The position numbers and the translations under genes were made by a program. This document shows, one piece after another, positions 59,871 through 64,000 of a stretch of 64,000 bases of DNA. The notes under the pieces were generated by a model. That model did no database searches. It was given only the letters and a program-made list of their open reading frames with translations, and was not told where the DNA came from. The stretch's first letter is position 1. Every line of letters starts with the position of its first letter. Location: NCBI GenBank assembly GCA_028277885.1, contig JANQFK010000086.1:1-64000 (forward strand), in the 5' to 3' direction. This DNA comes from Myxococcota bacterium. GTDB lineage: Bacteria > Myxococcota_A > UBA9160 > UBA6930.

Positions 59871-61216
59871 CGCCCGGTCTTGCTGCGCGGGAGCACCTTG
59901 TCGACCCCCCTCCGCACCGCGTCCACGCCTCCCTGCACGACGCCCGCCATCGCCCGCTGCACGCCCTCCACGCCGCCGAGCAGGCGCACCAGGGTCCGGG
60001 CCGAGACCCGGGAGGCGTCGACCTTGAAGGACGGCTCGGTCAGTGTACCGCCCACCGCCACCGCGATCGGGACGAAATCCTCGGCGCCGAGGGTCGGCAA
60101 CGGAAGCTTCGCCATGGAGAAGACCTTGCGGGCGCCCTGGGTGGTGAAGGTCACGCGGGTCGAGAGATCGAGGCCACCGTCGAAGCCGAGGCTCCCGGTG
60201 CCCTCGGCGAGGTAGTCGTCGGTCTCGATCCGCAGCGCCTCGGTCGCGATGCGCGATCCGGACAGTGTGAAGGGGTGGCGGATCTCGAGGAGCTTCGTGG
60301 GCGCCGCCCGGCCCCGGTCGAGGCGCAGCGCCTCGACGCCGGGGATGCGCAGGAACAGGGCCTCCCACACCGCGCGCAGCAGCGAGAAGGAGGGCAGGTT
60401 GCCGCCCCGCATCGCGAGCTGGCCCTCGCCGGTGAGGGTGCCGAGCCAGACCTCGGGCTCCGACCAGTCGCCGGCGAAGCGCCCGTCGAGGTCGAGGCTT
60501 CCGAGGTCGGTCTCGACGTCGCGCTGGAGGACCACCGGCACCAGGCGGTCGAGGTCCGCGCCCTCGGCGTCGACGTGGGCCTCGAAGCGTCGCTCGCCGA
60601 AGTCCACCGTACCCGCGGCCTGCCAGCTCCCGCCGCACCAGGTGGTGCGCAGCTCCGCGACCCGCATCACGCCGCCCTCGAGGTCGAAGACGCCCTCCAC
60701 CTCGCCGCCGTCGACCCGCTCCACGGCGAGGCGCGCCGCCTGCACCCGCGCCCCATCGAGGGCGAGACCCTCGGGCCCGAGGCGCAGACCGGCCTCGAGG
60801 CGTGCAGGTCCCGTCACCCGGGTGATGCCGGACGTCACCCGGCCCTGGTCGAGCTCCGCCTGGAGGGGCCCGGACCAGGTGTCGGCGTCGGGCGCACGCT
60901 CGAGCTCGAGGTCGAGATGCCCCGCCGCGAGCTCGCCCGGCGCGCGGCCGCGCAGCGCGACGGTCGCGTCCGCGACGAGGATGCGCCCTGCGGCTCCCTC
61001 CTCCGCGCTGGCCAGCACCAGGCGCGCCAGCTCGAGCTCCACGTCCCAGCGGTCGTCGCCGACCTGCTCGAGACGCAGGCGCGGCGACTCGACGCGCAGG
61101 TCCAGTGGCGCAGCGGCGGCGCCCGCCGCCGCGAGCTGGGCGGCGAGGAGGAGGACCCGGGCTGAGCGCGAGATCAGCCCTCGGCGCCTACGTAGTAGGG
61201 CGAGAGCTGGCGCCAC
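59867..61216 (-). CDS. AsmA-like (TamB/YhdP-type) envelope protein
   Basis: A 449-residue protein. The N-terminus has a signal-like helix (VLLLAAQLAAAGAAAAPLDL); the start is uncertain and overlaps the next upstream gene by 43 bp. The C-terminal domain contains GEGQLAMRGGNLPSFSLLRA, TLSGSRIATEALRIETDDYL and AEGTGSLGFDGGLDLSTRVTF, typical of AsmA C-terminal regions. The family bridges the periplasm for lipid transport or outer-membrane assembly. It is coupled to the OprD-type gene. Confidence 0.75.
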   Translation of the reverse strand: MAPALALLRRRRGLISRSARVLLLAAQLAAAGAAAAPLDLRVESPRLRLEQVGDDRWDVELELARLVLASAEEGAAGRILVADATVALRGRAPGELAAGHLDLELERAPDADTWSGPLQAELDQGRVTSGITRVTGPARLEAGLRLGPEGLALDGARVQAARLAVERVDGGEVEGVFDLEGGVMRVAELRTTWCGGSWQAAGTVDFGERRFEAHVDAEGADLDRLVPVVLQRDVETDLGSLDLDGRFAGDWSEPEVWLGTLTGEGQLAMRGGNLPSFSLLRAVWEALFLRIPGVEALRLDRGRAAPTKLLEIRHPFTLSGSRIATEALRIETDDYLAEGTGSLGFDGGLDLSTRVTFTTQGARKVFSMAKLPLPTLGAEDFVPIAVAVGGTLTEPSFKVDASRVSARTLVRLLGGVEGVQRAMAGVVQGGVDAVRRGVDKVLPRSKTGR

Positions 61217-61665
61217 AGGTCACCGGCCCGGGTGATGCGCCCCATGATGGCCTCGTGGAGGAAGATCTTGCGCGCCTCCTCGCGCGCGTCCCGGGAGAGC
61301 GTGCCGAGGCGCTCGTAGGTGGGCAGGGTCTCGGAGCGACCGGAGCCCGCCTTCAGCTCCTTGGCGAGGTAGGCGCTCTCGTTCTTGAGCAGGCGCAGCG
61401 AGTAGAGCAGGCGGTGGCGTGCGTTCGACTGGCCGGAGCCGATGTTGCTCGCCGGGTCGTCCCGCACCACGTCGCGCAGGTCCGCCACGGCGTCGGCGAG
61501 GTCGGCCGCGATGGTGGTGACACGCTCCTGGTTCCACTTGGCCGGCTTGATGTCCGCGGGAGCCGGGGCTCCGCTGGCGAGGCCGGTCTCGGACACGTTC
61601 GCGCAGGCCAGCGCGAGGCCGGCCGCGAGGGCGAGGAGGGTCGGGGCGAGCTCGTGGGTGGTCAT
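61174..61665 (-). CDS. Putative lipoprotein, helical
   Basis: A 163-residue protein from the ATG at 61665 (an upstream ATG at 61698 is possible). Signal and lipobox LAAGLALACANV. The mature part is helical (VTTIAADLADAVADLRDVVR, LLYSLRLLKNESAYLAKELK). No family recognised. First gene of a minus-strand unit with the AsmA-like and OprD genes. Confidence 0.65.
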   Translation of the reverse strand: MTTHELAPTLLALAAGLALACANVSETGLASGAPAPADIKPAKWNQERVTTIAADLADAVADLRDVVRDDPASNIGSGQSNARHRLLYSLRLLKNESAYLAKELKAGSGRSETLPTYERLGTLSRDAREEARKIFLHEAIMGRITRAGDLWRQLSPYYVGAEG

Positions 61666-61764
61666 GCGGATCCCCCAGATCGGATGGAGGCCAAGCATAT
61701 ATCAGATCCAGCCCGATCGGGGTGGAATCGGGGCCCGGGGGGGACGGGCCTCGGCGCCCGCGGG

Positions 61765-62541
61765 TCAGCGCCCGCGGAACCGGGGCTCCCGCTTCTCGGC
61801 GCGCGCGGCCTTCAGCTCGGCGTAGTCCTCCGAGGCGAACACCATGGACTGGGCGAGGGCCTCCTCGGCGAGGGTGCCGGCGACCGCGGGGTTGGCGAGG
61901 CGACCCAGGGTCTGGCGGAACATCTTCACCGTGAAGGCCGAGCTCGCCGCGATGGCGCGGGCGATCTCGACGGCGGTCTCGTCGAGCGCCTCGTCGGGCA
62001 CCACCCGGGAGACGATGCCGTGGCGCAGGGCCTCCTCGGCGTCGAGGGTGCGGCCGGTGAGGGCGAGGTCGGCCACCAGCCCGTGCCCCGCCATCTGGAA
62101 CAGGCGCGCCGTCCCGCCGGAGTCCGGCACCACGCCGTGGCGCACCTCGGGAAGCATCATCTTCGCGCTCTCGCCCGCGATGCGCAGGTCGCACAGCAGG
62201 GCGCGCTCGAAGGAGCCGCCGATCACCCAGCCCTTGAGCGCCACCACGATGGGGGCCGGCATGCTGAAGAAGAGCTGCGCGCCGCGGTGGCCGCGCTCGA
62301 TGAACTCGAGGTCGCTGATGTCCTCGGTGCGCACGCCGAGCTCGGTGGTGTCCCGCCCCGAGGAGAAGGACTTGCCGTTGCCGCGCCACACAACGGCGCG
62401 CAGCCCCTTGCGGTGGTGCAGCTCCTCGAGGATCTCCCACAGCCGCGCGTCCATGGCGTCGTTGGCGGCGTTGTGCTTCTCGGGGCGGTTGTTGCTCACG
62501 ATGGCGATGGGGCCGTCGTACTCGAGCTCGATGGGATCCAT
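61765..62541 (-). CDS. Enoyl-CoA hydratase/isomerase family protein
   Basis: A 258-residue crotonase. Oxyanion segments GNGKSFSSGRDTTELG and KGWVIGGSFERALLCD are present; SSGRD and GSFER differ from the usual CAGADL and GGGxEL, so the reaction may differ from plain hydration. LPEVRHGVVPDSGGT follows. C-terminus EKREPRFRGR. Tandem with the next crotonase gene after 15 bp. Confidence 0.82.
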   Translation of the reverse strand: MDPIELEYDGPIAIVSNNRPEKHNAANDAMDARLWEILEELHHRKGLRAVVWRGNGKSFSSGRDTTELGVRTEDISDLEFIERGHRGAQLFFSMPAPIVVALKGWVIGGSFERALLCDLRIAGESAKMMLPEVRHGVVPDSGGTARLFQMAGHGLVADLALTGRTLDAEEALRHGIVSRVVPDEALDETAVEIARAIAASSAFTVKMFRQTLGRLANPAVAGTLAEEALAQSMVFASEDYAELKAARAEKREPRFRGR

Positions 62542-62556
62542 GCTCTCCTCCGGCGC

Positions 62557-63381
62557 TCAGCGCCCCTGGAACCGCGGGCTGCGCTTCTCCGCGAAGGCGC
62601 GCACCGCCTCCAGGTAGTCCTCGGTCTGGGCGCTCGCCACCATGCGCTCGGCCTCGCGGTCGAGGCAGGCGCGCAGGTCCTCGCCGAGGGCGCGGTTCAG
62701 GTTGTCCTTCATCCAGCCGAGCGCGATGGGGGCGCCCGCGGCGATGCGCCTGGCCAGGGCGAGCGCCTCCTTCTCGAGATCGGCGTCGGGGACCACGCGG
62801 TTCGCGACCCCGAGGCGCAGGCACTCCGCCGCGTCGACGCGGTCGGCGGTGAAGTAGAGCTCCCGGGCCTTCGCGGTGCCGACGAGGCGGGTCAGGAACC
62901 AGCTGCCGCCGTAGTCGCCGGAGAGGCCCAGGCGCGCGTAGGCGGTGGTCACGAAGGCGCTCTCGGCGAGGATGCGCAGGTCGCAGGCCAGCGCGAGGGA
63001 GAAGCCCGCGCCGGCGGCGGCGCCGGGCAGCGCGGCGACCACGGGCTTGGCGAGCTCGTGGATCGCGAGGGGGATGCCGTGCTCCTCGCGCAGCAGCGCG
63101 AGACGCTCCTCGGGCGAGGGCAGGCGCCCGTCGCTCGCCATGCGCTTGGTGTCGCCGCCGGCGCAGAAGGCGGGCGGCGCGCCGGTCAGCAGCAGGCAGC
63201 CCACCTCGGGGTCGGCACCGAGGCGCGGCACCAGCTCGAGCAGGCTGCGCTTCATCTCCAGGGTCAGCGCGTTGCGGGCCTCGGGCCGCTGGAGCGTCAC
63301 CACCGCCACGCGGTCCTCGAGGCGCGCACGGATCTCGTCGGTGCCGGTCTCGATCGCGCGCGGCTCGCTCGGGCAGGACAC
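62557..63381 (-). CDS. Enoyl-CoA hydratase/isomerase family protein
   Basis: A 274-residue crotonase. PPAFCAGGDTKRM and PGAAAGAGFSLALACDLRIL form the oxyanion hole; ARLGLSGDYGGSWFLTRLVG is typical of the PaaG-like and FadB1-like groups that lack one catalytic Glu. It is divergent from the SDR at the window end across 107 bp. Probably fatty or steroid acyl-CoA turnover. Confidence 0.84.
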   Translation of the reverse strand: MSCPSEPRAIETGTDEIRARLEDRVAVVTLQRPEARNALTLEMKRSLLELVPRLGADPEVGCLLLTGAPPAFCAGGDTKRMASDGRLPSPEERLALLREEHGIPLAIHELAKPVVAALPGAAAGAGFSLALACDLRILAESAFVTTAYARLGLSGDYGGSWFLTRLVGTAKARELYFTADRVDAAECLRLGVANRVVPDADLEKEALALARRIAAGAPIALGWMKDNLNRALGEDLRACLDREAERMVASAQTEDYLEAVRAFAEKRSPRFQGR

Positions 63382-63488
63382 GGGCAGAGACTACCACGGG
63401 CCGTGCGCGCGGTTTGGCGGCCGCGGCATGGGTCGGCCACACTCGCCCGGGCATCGACGGTCGTCACGCGGCGACGAGAGGAGTGTCC

Positions 63489-64000
63489 ATGGGTCTGCCC
63501 GAACCGCCGGAGCTGGGCGCGGCGGCGCTGCCGAAGGGAGCCTTCGAGGGACGGGTGGTGCTGGTGACGGGCGGCGGCACCGGGCTCGGCAAGGCGATCG
63601 CGGTGGAGTTCGCGCGGCTCGGCGCCGCCGTCGCCGTGGCGAGCCGGGGCGAGGAGCACCGCGCCGCCGGCGTGGCCGCGGTGGAGGCCGTGGGCGCCCG
63701 GGGCCTCGGCGTCCCCGTGGACATCCGCCAGCCCGAGGCCGTGGCGGCGGCCTTCGACCGGATCGGCGCCGAGCTGGGGCTGCCCGACGTGCTCGTCAAC
63801 AACGCGGCGGGGAACTTCCCGGTGCCCGCCGAGGACCTCTCGCCCAACGGCTGGCGCGCCGTGGTCGACATCGTGCTGAACGGCACGTTCTTCTGCTCCC
63901 GGGAGTTCGCGCGGCGCCACATGACCGCCGGCACGCCGGGCTCGATCCTGAACGTCGGCGCCTCCTACGCGTGGACCGGCGGCCCGGGCTTCGCCCACTC
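63489..64000 (+). CDS. SDR, 5' part (2,4-dienoyl-CoA reductase-like)
   Basis: The first 170 codons of a gene that runs past the window. ATG follows GAGAGGAG. Motifs are TGGGTGLGKAIAVEFARLGA, an AxxSRG strand end suggesting NADPH, NNAAGNFPVPAEDLSPNGW and the serine region LNVGASYAWTGGPG. NNAAGNF-x-x-P-x-E is typical of 2,4-dienoyl-CoA reductases of the SDR type. The YxxxK part is not in the window. Confidence 0.78.
   Translation, partial: MGLPEPPELGAAALPKGAFEGRVVLVTGGGTGLGKAIAVEFARLGAAVAVASRGEEHRAAGVAAVEAVGARGLGVPVDIRQPEAVAAAFDRIGAELGLPDVLVNNAAGNFPVPAEDLSPNGWRAVVDIVLNGTFFCSREFARRHMTAGTPGSILNVGASYAWTGGPGFAH

Noticed and set aside
1-64000. tRNA, rRNA, CRISPR arrays, insertion sequences
   Set aside because: I saw no cloverleaf, rRNA segment, regularly spaced direct repeats or transposase gene, although short RNAs could be missed by eye.

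Overview
The window is very GC-rich, gene-dense chromosomal DNA. It encodes outer-membrane components (NodT/OprM-type efflux lipoprotein, OprD-type porin, AsmA-like protein, many lipobox lipoproteins of the DUF3313 and DUF4136 types) next to mycobacterial-looking lipid and steroid enzymes (LLM/F420-type oxidoreductases, many acyl-CoA dehydrogenases, SDRs). A diderm, probably uncultured deltaproteobacterial, Myxococcota-like or Binatota-like lineage fits best. This is inferred from gene content only. No rRNA or tRNA gene was seen.

Region 1 (1-16286) is a steroid catabolism cluster. It starts inside ipdB and continues with ipdC and echA20 (C/D-ring opening of the HIP-CoA pathway). Next come a paired acyl-CoA dehydrogenase, a stand-alone DUF35 protein and an Ltp2-like aldolase, which resemble the last side-chain cycle, then a FadA5-like thiolase, another dehydrogenase, two SDRs, a TetR regulator and a Tat-exported amine oxidase. 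A convergent minus-strand operon carries an LLM oxidoreductase, fadE30, ipdF and a MaoC hydratase. An orphan flagellar-rod-like gene lies between them.

Region 2 (about 16521-23400) is a lower-GC island of five co-directional genes unlike their neighbours: a small acidic protein, a beta/gamma-crystallin-like protein, a four-repeat hemopexin-like propeller, an 829-residue coiled-coil protein, and a 522-residue protein ending in a DUF5615/Mut7-C-like PIN domain. A 16-bp palindrome lies upstream. This is the best candidate for an undescribed system, possibly a toxin plus its carrier.

Region 3 (23426-41058) returns to lipid and steroid metabolism: a molybdopterin oxidoreductase divergent from fadD3, a second acyl-CoA ligase, NDH-2, debris of a type III restriction enzyme, and a TetR regulator divergent from an operon of KstD-like flavoprotein, SRPBCC protein, P450 and sulfotransferase. 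After these come lipoproteins, a phosphoesterase, two VOC proteins, a TIM-barrel protein and an SDR.

Region 4 (41060-64000) holds a SnoaL/LLM pair, an acyl-CoA carboxylase, GltS flanked by two DUF3313 lipoproteins, envelope proteins, a frameshifted DUF4136 gene, NodT, a Na/Pi cotransporter, pgi, rpiA, further lipoproteins, OprD and AsmA-like genes, two enoyl-CoA hydratases, and an SDR cut by the window end.

A palindromic element of 66-70 bp occurs twice (7437-7502 and 41060-41129), each time directly after a TAG stop codon. At the second copy it also supplies the last four residues and the stop of the convergent gene. A shorter GC-rich spacer repeat precedes two start codons in region 1.
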